DNA of 57,183 nt from Bacilli bacterium (lineage in GTDB: Bacteria > Bacillota_I > Bacilli_A > RF39 > UBA660), in NCBI GenBank assembly GCA_017887425.1, contig JAGHHZ010000004.1, positions 1 through 57,183 on the forward strand. Direction: 5' to 3'. The translations under genes and the position numbers were made by a program. Positions 35,030 through 41,762 of the stretch are shown in pieces. The notes under the pieces were generated by a model, which saw nothing but the letters and a program-made list of their open reading frames with translations, made no database searches and had not been told where the DNA came from. The stretch's first letter is position 1; each line of letters opens with the position of its first letter.

Positions 35030-35572
35030 ATGAAAAAGATATTGTTATTATTTAGTTTAGTATTATTAGTTGGTTGTTGGAATCGAAATGATATTAAAAA
35101 GTTTAAGGAAGAATATGAATCTTTAAACGATGGTCAGATTGAAGTAAATATTAATCTTGATTATCAAGTTACTTATCTAGATTCTGATGAAACAGCGGAA
35201 TTTTTAAATAATGATACTGGTATTATTCTATTTGGCAATCCAGAAGATTTGAAGACTAGATCAATTGTCGAAACTCTTTTTATGGTAGCAAATGATAATG
35301 AATTGGATCTAAAGTATTATAACCCAAGTACCTATGAAGATAATGGTATCGATGAATTTGCTGATATCGTAGGTGCTTTAAGTGCTTTTTTACCTTCTAA
35401 TGATGATGGGGAAAAGTTACTTCGAACACCTGATGTTTATTTTGTCAAAGATGGTGAAATAGTTGGTAATTTTTATGGTAGTATCGATGAATTTAACGAT
35501 GAAGAATTAACTGATGAGCAAAAAGAAGAATTATATGATCATTATAATCAATTAGCTAAATTAGTAAAATAA
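35030..35572 (+). CDS. Thioredoxin-fold-like lipoprotein lacking CxxC
   Basis: ATG 35030 gives MKKILLLFSLVLLVGC, a clean lipoprotein signal; an in-frame GTG at 35018 overlaps the upstream gene. After the lipid Cys, the 180-residue protein contains TGIILFGNPEDLKTRSIVET, with FGNP where thioredoxins have FxAxWCxxC. Then come LKYYNP and TPDVYFVKDGEIVGNFYGS, the cis-Pro strand and beta-hairpin of the fold. No redox cysteines remain. It resembles bacteriocin-transport-accessory-type thioredoxin-like proteins and may be a structural or chaperone factor at the surface. Confidence 0.6.
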   Translation: MKKILLLFSLVLLVGCWNRNDIKKFKEEYESLNDGQIEVNINLDYQVTYLDSDETAEFLNNDTGIILFGNPEDLKTRSIVETLFMVANDNELDLKYYNPSTYEDNGIDEFADIVGALSAFLPSNDDGEKLLRTPDVYFVKDGEIVGNFYGSIDEFNDEELTDEQKEELYDHYNQLAKLVK

Positions 35573-35573
35573 G

Positions 35574-35598
35574 CACTAACAAATTTGTTAGTGTTTTT
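35574..35598 (+). terminator. Intrinsic terminator
   Basis: CACTAACAAATTTGTTAGTG (35574-35593) is a perfect 20-base palindrome followed by TTTTT. TATAAT at 35617-35622 starts the next operon. Confidence 0.85.
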
Positions 35599-35638
35599 AA
35601 ATATTTAAAAATAGTGTATAATTTAAACAGGTGAGTTT

Positions 35639-36307
35639 ATGAAAATATTAATTATCGAAGATGATAGCACAATAAGAAGTGGACTAAAGTACTGTTTAGA
35701 ATATGAAGGATATGAAGTAGTTGAAGCTTCTTGTGGTAAGGAAAGTTTAGAAAAATTAAATAATATTGCTTTAATATTATTAGATGTTAATTTGCCGGAT
35801 ATCAATGGTTTTGAATTGTTTAAAAAAATAAAAAATATTAAAAATATTCCGATTATTTTTTTGACTGCTAATGATTTAGAACCTTCAATTGTTATGGGAC
35901 TAGATATGGGGGCAGATGACTATGTCACTAAACCTTTTAAAACAAGAGAATTAATTTCAAGAATTAAAAACATATTAAGGAGAAATAATCACCATGAAGT
36001 AATAAATGTTAAAAATATAACAATCGATTTAAAACAAGCTAAAGTATTTAAAAATGGTGCTGATGTTAATTTAACTGCTTTAGAATATAAAATATTGTTA
36101 GCTTTAGCTTTAAATCCTAATCAAGTTTTTACAAGAGAAAAATTATTAGCTGATATTTGGGATGTTAATGAAGAATATGTATACGACAATACATTGACTG
36201 TTTATATTAAAAGAATAAGAGAAAAAATCGAAGATGATGTAACTGATCCTAAAATCATTAAAACAGTAAGAGGAATTGGTTATAAAATAGGTGATGATGA
36301 TGATTAA
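35639..36307 (+). CDS. OmpR-family response regulator
   Basis: This 222-residue protein has a receiver domain with acidic pocket EDD (residues 7-9), phospho-acceptor Asp49 in LILLDVNLPD, the T in FLTAND and Lys in VTKPF. A winged-helix DNA-binding domain follows (residues about 125-222: LTALEYKILLALALNPNQVF, YIKRIREKIEDD, IKTVRGIGYKI). It overlaps the kinase gene downstream. The VanR/BceR-type context suggests it responds to an envelope threat and controls the ABC transporter at 38404. An inverted repeat at 38328-38355 is a candidate binding site. Confidence 0.92.
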   Translation: MKILIIEDDSTIRSGLKYCLEYEGYEVVEASCGKESLEKLNNIALILLDVNLPDINGFELFKKIKNIKNIPIIFLTANDLEPSIVMGLDMGADDYVTKPFKTRELISRIKNILRRNNHHEVINVKNITIDLKQAKVFKNGADVNLTALEYKILLALALNPNQVFTREKLLADIWDVNEEYVYDNTLTVYIKRIREKIEDDVTDPKIIKTVRGIGYKIGDDDD

Positions 36308-37484
36308 AAATAAAGAAATCAAAAAATTAATTTTAGTCGAAATGATATTTTTAATTATTACGATTATATTTAGTATTTTTATAGCTAATATTATTAATAA
36401 TAATTATAAACAAGAAATAATTAATAATAATAGTTATATCGTTGGTAGCTTGATTGAAAAACATCCGGAATTGGAAGATGATATTATTGCTAGTATTATT
36501 TTAAAAGAAAATTATGAATTAGGTAATAGTATTTTAGAAAAATATCAGTTAAACAATGTTGATTATATTAATTATAATAATAATTATTTAATTTTAATAT
36601 TAGCTATTGCTATTTATTTGGGTTTGTTATTTATTAATTTTATTTTTATTTATAACATGTATCAAAAAATAAAGAAAATCGACCAATATATGAATAATAT
36701 TTTAAATGATGATTATTCACTTAATATTAAAGAATATTGTGAGGGAGATATCAGTAATTTAAAAAATGATGTTTATAAAATGACTGTTAAACTAAAAGAA
36801 CAAAGCGAATTATTAACTAAAGATAAAAAATATTTAGAAGAAACTTTAGAAGATATATCACATCAGATTAAAACGCCTTTAACTAGTATGTATATGATTA
36901 ATGATATTTTAACTAGTGAAAAAAACGAAAGAATAAGAAAGGAATTTTTGATTAAAAATAAAAATCAAATCGAAAGAATCGAATGGTTAGTAATTAGTTT
37001 ACTTAAACTGTCGAAACTGGATAGTGGTACAGTTAAATTAAAAAAAGAAAAGATTAAAGTTAAAGATTTAGTTAATAAAGCGATCGAGCCGATTAAAGTG
37101 TCTTTAGATTTAAAATCAATTGATTTAGATTTAAATTTATCTAATGATACTGTTTTAGTCGATATTAATTGGACTAAAGAGGCATTGTTAAATATTATTA
37201 AAAATGCTTGTGAACATACTAAAGATAAGATTACTATTACTTCTAAAAATAATCCTCTTTATTTAGAAATAAGAATAACTGATAATGGTAAAGGGATTGC
37301 TAAAAAAGATTTAAAACATATATTTGAAAGATTTTATAAAGGTAGTGACAATAAGGATAGTATTGGTATTGGTCTTAATATGTCCAAAAAAATTATCAAT
37401 TTACAACAAGGAATAATCGAAGTTGAAACAAAAGAAAATATAGGAAGTACTTTTATAATTAAATTATATAAAAATAATTTGTAA
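36300..37484 (+). CDS. Sensor histidine kinase
   Basis: ATG 36300 is chosen from four clustered starts because AGGTGAT is best placed. The 394-residue kinase has two transmembrane helices (about residues 10-30 and 100-125) enclosing a roughly 70-residue extracellular sensor. A HAMP-like linker follows, then the H-box LEDISHQIKTPLTSM with His near residue 188. The ATPase domain has N-box NIIKNACEHT, G1 ITDNGKGI and G2 GIGLNMSKKI. It overlaps its response regulator by 8 bases. The ligand is unknown. Confidence 0.92.
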   Translation: MIKNKEIKKLILVEMIFLIITIIFSIFIANIINNNYKQEIINNNSYIVGSLIEKHPELEDDIIASIILKENYELGNSILEKYQLNNVDYINYNNNYLILILAIAIYLGLLFINFIFIYNMYQKIKKIDQYMNNILNDDYSLNIKEYCEGDISNLKNDVYKMTVKLKEQSELLTKDKKYLEETLEDISHQIKTPLTSMYMINDILTSEKNERIRKEFLIKNKNQIERIEWLVISLLKLSKLDSGTVKLKKEKIKVKDLVNKAIEPIKVSLDLKSIDLDLNLSNDTVLVDINWTKEALLNIIKNACEHTKDKITITSKNNPLYLEIRITDNGKGIAKKDLKHIFERFYKGSDNKDSIGIGLNMSKKIINLQQGIIEVETKENIGSTFIIKLYKNNL

Positions 37485-37488
37485 TTAA

Positions 37489-37517
37489 TTGACAATCGAG
37501 TTAATTTATAGTAAAAT
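37489..37517 (+). promoter_or_regulatory. Plus-strand promoter, unit 1
   Basis: TTGACA (37489-37494), 17-base spacer, TAAAAT (37512-37517). Spacing, -10 box and the TTAATTTATAG spacer end are identical in unit 2. Confidence 0.8.
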
Positions 37518-37523
37518 GTATGT

Positions 37524-37640
37524 AGATGAGAAATCATCATATAATAAAAAAGAGATACATTTAATATTGGAGTGTTAGATATTTTACTCTAAAGTTTTTA
37601 GTTTAAAGAAAATACTGTTTCAAAAGTTAATTCGATGTTT
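37524..37640 (+). ncRNA. Predicted antisense/antitoxin-like RNA, unit 1
   Basis: The strong promoter at 37489 should start an RNA near 37524. It begins with a hairpin GATGA-GAAA-TCATC (37525-37538) and runs towards the imperfect terminator-like stem around 37607-37640. Its 3' part is antisense to the end of the convergent small ORF. End points are estimated. Confidence 0.5.
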
Positions 37641-37735
37641 TTCTGAAAGGCTAATTTTTTTTTAAGAATTGGGATTGTGTAAAAAATAATTAGAGCAAAA
37701 GCTATAAGTAATTCCACAAAATAGTTTTCTTTCAT
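37598..37735 (-). CDS. Short hydrophobic peptide, candidate type I toxin 1
   Basis: This 45-codon ORF starts MKENYFVELLIAFALIIFYT and continues IPILKKK before a polar tail. It has one transmembrane helix with Lys at the C-side, the usual make-up of type I toxins. The helix and LKK correspond to MELIIFITIVLYTIIVLKKD of unit 2. A GTG within it (37717) corresponds to the unit 2 start. The ribosome site AAAAAGGAG lies 20 bases upstream, so the start is uncertain. An A9 run (T9 on the plus strand, 37655-37663) lies at the KKK. One A fewer would end the peptide as LKKN, matching LKKD of unit 2. Confidence 0.5.
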   Translation of the reverse strand: MKENYFVELLIAFALIIFYTIPILKKKLAFQKNIELTFETVFSLN

Positions 37736-37798
37736 AAGATTTATTCGTAATCCCACTCCTTTTTAAAACATAGTAAAACACTAAAACTCAAATGTATC

Positions 37799-37826
37799 TC
37801 TATAGTTAATTATAGACAAAAGTCAA
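37799..37826 (-). promoter_or_regulatory. Minus-strand promoter of candidate toxin 1
   Basis: On the minus strand, TTGACT (37821-37826) and TATAGA (37799-37804) are separated by 16 bases. A TATAAT also lies within the spacer (37809-37814). Confidence 0.55.
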
Positions 37827-37928
37827 CTACGAATTAAATATGTTATGACGATTGGTGTTTTTATTGCGAAAAATATTAATGAATGTTATAATGAATATGG
37901 ATAAAATATTAATATGAATGAACGGTAG

Positions 37929-37957
37929 TTGACAGATAAATTAATTTATAGTAAAAT
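37929..37957 (+). promoter_or_regulatory. Plus-strand promoter, unit 2
   Basis: TTGACA (37929-37934), 17-base spacer, TAAAAT (37952-37957). Confidence 0.8.
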
Positions 37958-37963
37958 GTACGT

Positions 37964-38086
37964 AGATGAGGAAAACTCATATAATAAAAAAAGAGATACA
38001 TTTAATATTTGCGTGTTAGATGTTTTACTCTAAATTTTTCTATCTAAAGAAAACACCGTTTCAAAAGATGATTCGGTGTTTTCGTT
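37964..38086 (+). ncRNA. Predicted antisense/antitoxin-like RNA, unit 2
   Basis: This RNA is predicted to start near 37964 and end at the stem GAAAACACCG/CGGTGTTTTC, giving about 120 bases. The 5' hairpin ATGAG-GAAAA-CTCAT (37966-37980) corresponds to the one in unit 1, with sequence changes on both sides of the stem. The only region complementary to the toxin mRNA is the shared terminator. Confidence 0.5.
38049..38086. terminator. Bidirectional terminator shared by unit 2 RNAs
   Basis: GAAAACACCG (38049-38058) and CGGTGTTTTC (38074-38083) form a perfect 10-bp stem with a 15-base loop. TTTTCGTTT follows on the plus strand and TTTTCTTT on the minus strand. In unit 1 the same position has an eroded version. 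Confidence 0.8.
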
Positions 38087-38091
38087 TAAGA

Positions 38092-38154
38092 TTAGTCCTT
38101 TTTAAGGACTATGATTGTATATAATACAATAGTTATAAAAATAATTAATTCCAT
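38092..38154 (-). CDS. Short hydrophobic peptide, candidate type I toxin 2
   Basis: A 20-residue ORF, MELIIFITIVLYTIIVLKKD, is preceded by GAAAGGA seven bases before the ATG. It consists of a single membrane-spanning helix ending in Lys-Lys-Asp, the composition of membrane-acting type I toxins. The frame overlaps another small ORF (38102-38188) that has a perfect AAGGAGGTGAT site; translation of one probably influences the other. The homologous peptide in unit 1 is longer at both ends. Toxicity is inferred from layout and composition only. Confidence 0.55.
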   Translation of the reverse strand: MELIIFITIVLYTIIVLKKD

Positions 38155-38188
38155 TGGAATTAATCCTTTCTATAGTTTTTTTAACCAT
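38102..38188 (-). CDS. 28-codon upstream ORF overlapping candidate toxin 2
   Basis: ATG 38188 follows AAGGAGGTGATTTCT, one of the best ribosome sites in the window. It encodes MVKKTIERINSNGIN followed by a Tyr/Asn-rich end. It runs through the toxin 2 start in another frame and stops 10 bases before the toxin stop. It may be a coupling leader peptide controlling access to the toxin start, or a peptide in its own right. No equivalent frame is conserved in unit 1. Confidence 0.45.
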   Translation of the reverse strand: MVKKTIERINSNGINYFYNYCIIYNHSP

Positions 38189-38281
38189 AGAAATCACCTC
38201 CTTAAACAATAAAATCAAAAAACTAAAAGATAATATTGTTAATGGAGTAAAACACCTAACTACTAAATATATCTCTATATT

Positions 38282-38310
38282 AATATAAGTTAATCATGAG
38301 CAAAAGTCAA
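38282..38310 (-). promoter_or_regulatory. Minus-strand promoter of candidate toxin 2
   Basis: On the minus strand, TTGACT (38305-38310) and TATATT (38282-38287) are separated by 17 bases. TTGACTTTTG is identical in unit 1. Confidence 0.65.
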
Positions 38311-38327
38311 CTACAGATTAATATATT

Positions 38328-38382
38328 ATGACTAATTTGTCACTAAAATAGTCATTTGATTGTAATAATTGTTTAATATAAT
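38328..38382 (+). promoter_or_regulatory. Putative response-regulator operator and promoter of the MacB-like ABC operon
   Basis: ATGACTA (38328-38334) and TAGTCAT (38349-38355) form a perfect 7-bp inverted repeat with a 14-base spacer, ending at a TTTGAT -35-like box (38355-38360). TATAAT lies at 38377-38382, and AAGGAG precedes the start at 38404. The placement directly upstream of the -35 fits an activator such as the response regulator at 35639; binding itself is inferred. Confidence 0.55.
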
Positions 38383-38403
38383 TATCTTGGAAGGAGAAAA
38401 AGT

Positions 38404-39084
38404 ATGGAAATTTTAAGAGTTGAAAATTTGTGCAAAAATTATGGCAAAGGTGAGACTTTAGTTAAAGCTTTAGATAATGTTAGTTTTACAGCTGAAAAAG
38501 GTGAATTTATTGCTATCGTTGGTAGTAGTGGTAGCGGTAAATCAACTTTACTACATATTTTAGGTGGTGTTGACCGACCTACTAGTGGTAAAGTATATGT
38601 TGAAGGCGAAGACGTTTATAAATTAAATGAAAACAATTTGGCTATTTTCCGTCGTCGTCAAGTTGGTTTAATTTATCAGTTTTATAATTTGATTCCTATT
38701 TTAAATGTTAAAGAGAATATTACTTTACCAATTTTATTAGATAATAAAAAACCTGATGAAAAGTATTTAGATGAGTTAATCGAAACTTTAGGTTTAACTA
38801 ATCGAGTTAGTCATTTACCTAATGAATTATCAGGGGGACAACAACAAAGAGTAAGTATCGGTAGGGCATTAATGAATCGCCCAGCTTTACTTTTAGCCGA
38901 TGAACCAACTGGTAATTTGGATAGTAAAGCAAGTCGTGAGATAGTCGAACTATTAAAATTATCTAATCAAAAATATAAACAAACAATTATTATGATTACC
39001 CACGATCATAATTTAGCTTTAAATGCTGATCGAATTATTACTTTAGAAGACGGTAAAATAATTTCTGACGAAAAGGTCAAATAG
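38404..39084 (+). CDS. ABC transporter ATPase (MacB/LolD type)
   Basis: This 226-residue ATPase has Walker A GSSGSGKSTLLHILGG, Q-loop YQFYNLIP, signature LSGGQQQRVSIGRALMNRP, Walker B LLLADEPTGNLDSKAS and switch His in TITMITHD-like MITHDHNL. The combination is typical of mechanotransmission-type transporters (MacB, LolCDE, Bce relatives). It partners with the 877-residue permease that starts one base after its stop. The operon follows a two-component system separated by the tandem peptide units, and probably exports or removes an antimicrobial peptide or lipoprotein-like substrate. Confidence 0.93.
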   Translation: MEILRVENLCKNYGKGETLVKALDNVSFTAEKGEFIAIVGSSGSGKSTLLHILGGVDRPTSGKVYVEGEDVYKLNENNLAIFRRRQVGLIYQFYNLIPILNVKENITLPILLDNKKPDEKYLDELIETLGLTNRVSHLPNELSGGQQQRVSIGRALMNRPALLLADEPTGNLDSKASREIVELLKLSNQKYKQTIIMITHDHNLALNADRIITLEDGKIISDEKVK

Positions 39085-41718
39085 ATGAATATATTAAACA
39101 ATTTAACAATCAAACATTTAAAGTCAAATAAAAAAAGAACTGTCGTTACAATAATAGGTATTATTTTATCGACAGCTTTAATGGTGGGAATTGGTCTACT
39201 TTTTTCAACAGTTCGTGATAATTCATTAAAAATGGTTATCGAAAATAATGGCGATCATCATATTGCAATTGATGTGCCAAAAGATAAGTTGGATTTTGTA
39301 GCTAAAAATGATAGTGTTTTAAAATATAAATATAAATCTAGTTTAGGTTATGCTTTATATGAGGGAATAACTAATGAATATAAACCTTATATTCAAGTAT
39401 TTTCTGCATCAAATGAATACTTATCTGATTTAAAACTAATTGAAGGTAATTTACCAACTAATAGTAGTGAAATTGTTATCTCTAATCATTTAAGAACTAA
39501 TGGCGAAGTTGAAATAAATGTTGGAGATAAAATAACTTTAGATATTGGTGAACGAGTTTCTAATGATGGTGTTTTATTAGAAGATACTCCTTATGCATAT
39601 GAGCGTGTATGCGACACGAATGGCGTATGTACATTTCATAACACTGAAGAACATTTAATCAACACTAAATCTTATGAATATACCGTAGTTGGTATTGTCG
39701 AAAGAGATATTTTAGAAGATTATTCTAGTCCAGGATACAGTGCGTTTACTGTTTCAGAAGATAATAATAATTTAAAGGTTTATGTAACTTTCAAAGATGC
39801 GACAAAAACCTATAAAAATACCGATAATTTAGTTAGTAGTTTAGGGTATGATAAAACAATATATGATGATGTTATCTATTGTGATGAGGTCACTTATAAT
39901 GATAGTTTATTAGGATTTTATGGTGTTACTAATTATAGCAATTTAGTTGATGCTTTAGCTTCACTTATTATCATTATTTTAGCTTTAGTTTCAATAGCTT
40001 GTATTATTGTTATTTATAATTCATTTGCTATATCAGTTATGGAAAGAAAAAAACAATTTGGTTTATTTTCAAGTATTGGAGCTACTCGTAAGCAATTAAA
40101 ATATACGGTATTTTTTGAAGCATTTATCGTTGGAATCATTGGAATTCCTCTTGGAGTGTTATCGGCTTATTTAGGTATTGGAATAGTTTTAAAAATCGTT
40201 AATTATTTACTCCCTAATGTCTTTGATTTTCCATTAGCTTTAGTAACTTATCCATTATTTATTGTTATCCCAATTTTATTTATGATAATAACAATAATTA
40301 TATCAGCTTACTTACCAGCTAAAAGTGCATCTAAAGTTAGCCCAATTGAAGCAATTAGGTTGAATGATGATATTAAAATAAAATCTAAAAAGTTAAAAAC
40401 CCCAAAAATAATTAATAAGCTATTTGGTGTTGAAGGGGAAATAGCTTATAAAAATATGAAACGGAACAAGAAAAAGTACCGGATTACTATTGTTTCATTA
40501 TTTATTAGTATCGTTTTATTTATATCGTTTAGTTCATTGTTAAAATATGGTATTGAAGGAGTATATGATTATACAGAATTACCAGAGTATGAATATATTA
40601 TTTATGGTTATGGTAGTGAGGAAAATAAAGAAATTTTAGATAATATTATTGATCAAGTATTAAAAGTTGATGGTATTAAAGAATATAGTATTGCTGAGTC
40701 TATTAGTTTATATGCTGATTTTAATATTGACATATTTACTGATGAATTATTAGATGTCTTAGGTTATACGAAAGAAGATATTGCTTCAATGGATATTCAA
40801 AATGTTAATTTAATTAAATTGAATAATGAAGAGTATGAAAACTATAAAAAAGAATTAGGTTTAAGTGATAATCGTCCGATTTTATTAAATACTTATAGTA
40901 CTATTAAATATACTGATACTTCTAGAAAACAAATTACCGTTAAACCATATAATAGTATTACTAGTTTAGAACTTTATTATTATGATTATACTAATGAAGT
41001 ACCATATGATAAAACATATAGTTTGGATAATATTTATATGACGGATATTTTACCATTCGGCGTTAGTGTTGACTATCCTGAAACTTTAAATTTTATTGTT
41101 AGTGAAGAGTTTTTTAATGAGGTTAATCAAGATATAAATAATCCGTCACGTGATATGATTTCTTCAACCATTTATTTAAATGCTAATAATTATGATGAAA
41201 TTGATAATTTATTGGATAAAGATAGTACTACTAATATATTAGATGAAAAAGTATCTATTTCAACAATTAATATAAAAGAAGAAATGCAACTAATGAGTAA
41301 TATTGTTTTAGTAATTAAAATTTTATTATACGGCTTTATTAGTTTAGTAACTTTAATCGGTGTTACTAGTGTTATCAATACGATTAATACAAGTATTGCT
41401 TTAAGAAAAAAAGAGTTTGCTGTTTTAAGAAGTATTGGACTTACACCTCGTGGATTTAATAAAATGTTATTATTTGAATGTATCTTATTTGGTATTAAAT
41501 CATTATTATATGGTATTCCTGTAGCTTTATTAGTAACAGTTTTATTACACTTATCAATGAATGATATTGTTTCATTTGATAGTATTATAATTCCATATAG
41601 TAGTATTTTAATAGCTATTGTTGGAGTGTTCATAATAGTTATAATAAGCATGTGGTATGCGACAAGAAAGATTAAAAAAGATAATATTTTAGATGCTATT
41701 AGAGAAGAAAATATTTAA
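39085..41718 (+). CDS. FtsX/MacB-like ABC permease
   Basis: This 877-residue permease begins with a cytosolic helix (NNLTIKHLKSNKKRTVVTII) and a first transmembrane helix. A roughly 230-residue extracellular domain follows, then three helices (about residues 290-420) with the FtsX motif (VMERKKQFGLFSSIGATRKQ). A fourth helix comes near residue 465. A second extracellular domain precedes a final FtsX set with LRKKEFAVLRSIGLTPRGF and a short tail IKKDNILDAIREENI. The duplicated FtsX layout matches Gram-positive MacB-like exporters. It has no separate membrane-fusion partner here. Confidence 0.9.
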   Translation: MNILNNLTIKHLKSNKKRTVVTIIGIILSTALMVGIGLLFSTVRDNSLKMVIENNGDHHIAIDVPKDKLDFVAKNDSVLKYKYKSSLGYALYEGITNEYKPYIQVFSASNEYLSDLKLIEGNLPTNSSEIVISNHLRTNGEVEINVGDKITLDIGERVSNDGVLLEDTPYAYERVCDTNGVCTFHNTEEHLINTKSYEYTVVGIVERDILEDYSSPGYSAFTVSEDNNNLKVYVTFKDATKTYKNTDNLVSSLGYDKTIYDDVIYCDEVTYNDSLLGFYGVTNYSNLVDALASLIIIILALVSIACIIVIYNSFAISVMERKKQFGLFSSIGATRKQLKYTVFFEAFIVGIIGIPLGVLSAYLGIGIVLKIVNYLLPNVFDFPLALVTYPLFIVIPILFMIITIIISAYLPAKSASKVSPIEAIRLNDDIKIKSKKLKTPKIINKLFGVEGEIAYKNMKRNKKKYRITIVSLFISIVLFISFSSLLKYGIEGVYDYTELPEYEYIIYGYGSEENKEILDNIIDQVLKVDGIKEYSIAESISLYADFNIDIFTDELLDVLGYTKEDIASMDIQNVNLIKLNNEEYENYKKELGLSDNRPILLNTYSTIKYTDTSRKQITVKPYNSITSLELYYYDYTNEVPYDKTYSLDNIYMTDILPFGVSVDYPETLNFIVSEEFFNEVNQDINNPSRDMISSTIYLNANNYDEIDNLLDKDSTTNILDEKVSISTINIKEEMQLMSNIVLVIKILLYGFISLVTLIGVTSVINTINTSIALRKKEFAVLRSIGLTPRGFNKMLLFECILFGIKSLLYGIPVALLVTVLLHLSMNDIVSFDSIIIPYSSILIAIVGVFIIVIISMWYATRKIKKDNILDAIREENI

Positions 41719-41733
41719 AAGTATTTTCTTTTT
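41706..41733 (+). terminator. Intrinsic terminator of the MacB-like operon
   Basis: AGAAAATATT (41706-41715) pairs with AGTATTTTCT (41720-41729) with one G-T pair, followed by a T-run. An extended -10 (TGGTATAAT, -10 at 41740-41745) follows for the next gene. Confidence 0.75.
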
Positions 41734-41762
41734 CTATGGTATAATTTAAGTGGGTGGTTGAA

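Larger units (their letters stand above)
37489..37826. repeat. Tandem small-peptide/sRNA unit, copy 1
   Basis: From the plus-strand -35 to the minus-strand -35, this unit matches 37929-38310 over most of its length (roughly three quarters identical by eye). Its ends are inverted repeats: AGAGATACATTT appears near 37551 on the plus strand and again on the minus strand at about 37788-37801. GTGTT...TTTTACT segments extend the repeat. The homology continues about 20 bases beyond the right -35 in both copies. Confidence 0.75.
37929..38310. repeat. Tandem small-peptide/sRNA unit, copy 2
   Basis: This is the second copy of the module: plus-strand promoter on the left, minus-strand promoter on the right, a short hydrophobic ORF on the minus strand and a strong central stem-loop. 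Inverted ends are AGAGATACATTTAATATTTG near 37991 and, on the minus strand, AGAGATATATTTAGTAG near 38275. GTGTTTTACTC-type sequences continue the repeat on both sides. Confidence 0.75.

Noticed and set aside
37517-37580. Plus-strand ORF starting ATG right at the -10 box in both tandem units (MYVDE...)
   Set aside because: The ATG overlaps the promoter, so it lies upstream of the expected RNA start. The two copies also diverge in frame after about ten codons.
37486-38340. Insertion sequence or MITE explanation for the tandem units
   Set aside because: No target-site duplication was seen. The ends contain functional-looking promoters, and internal hairpins and a peptide are conserved, which suits an RNA/peptide gene better. 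A mobile origin is not excluded.
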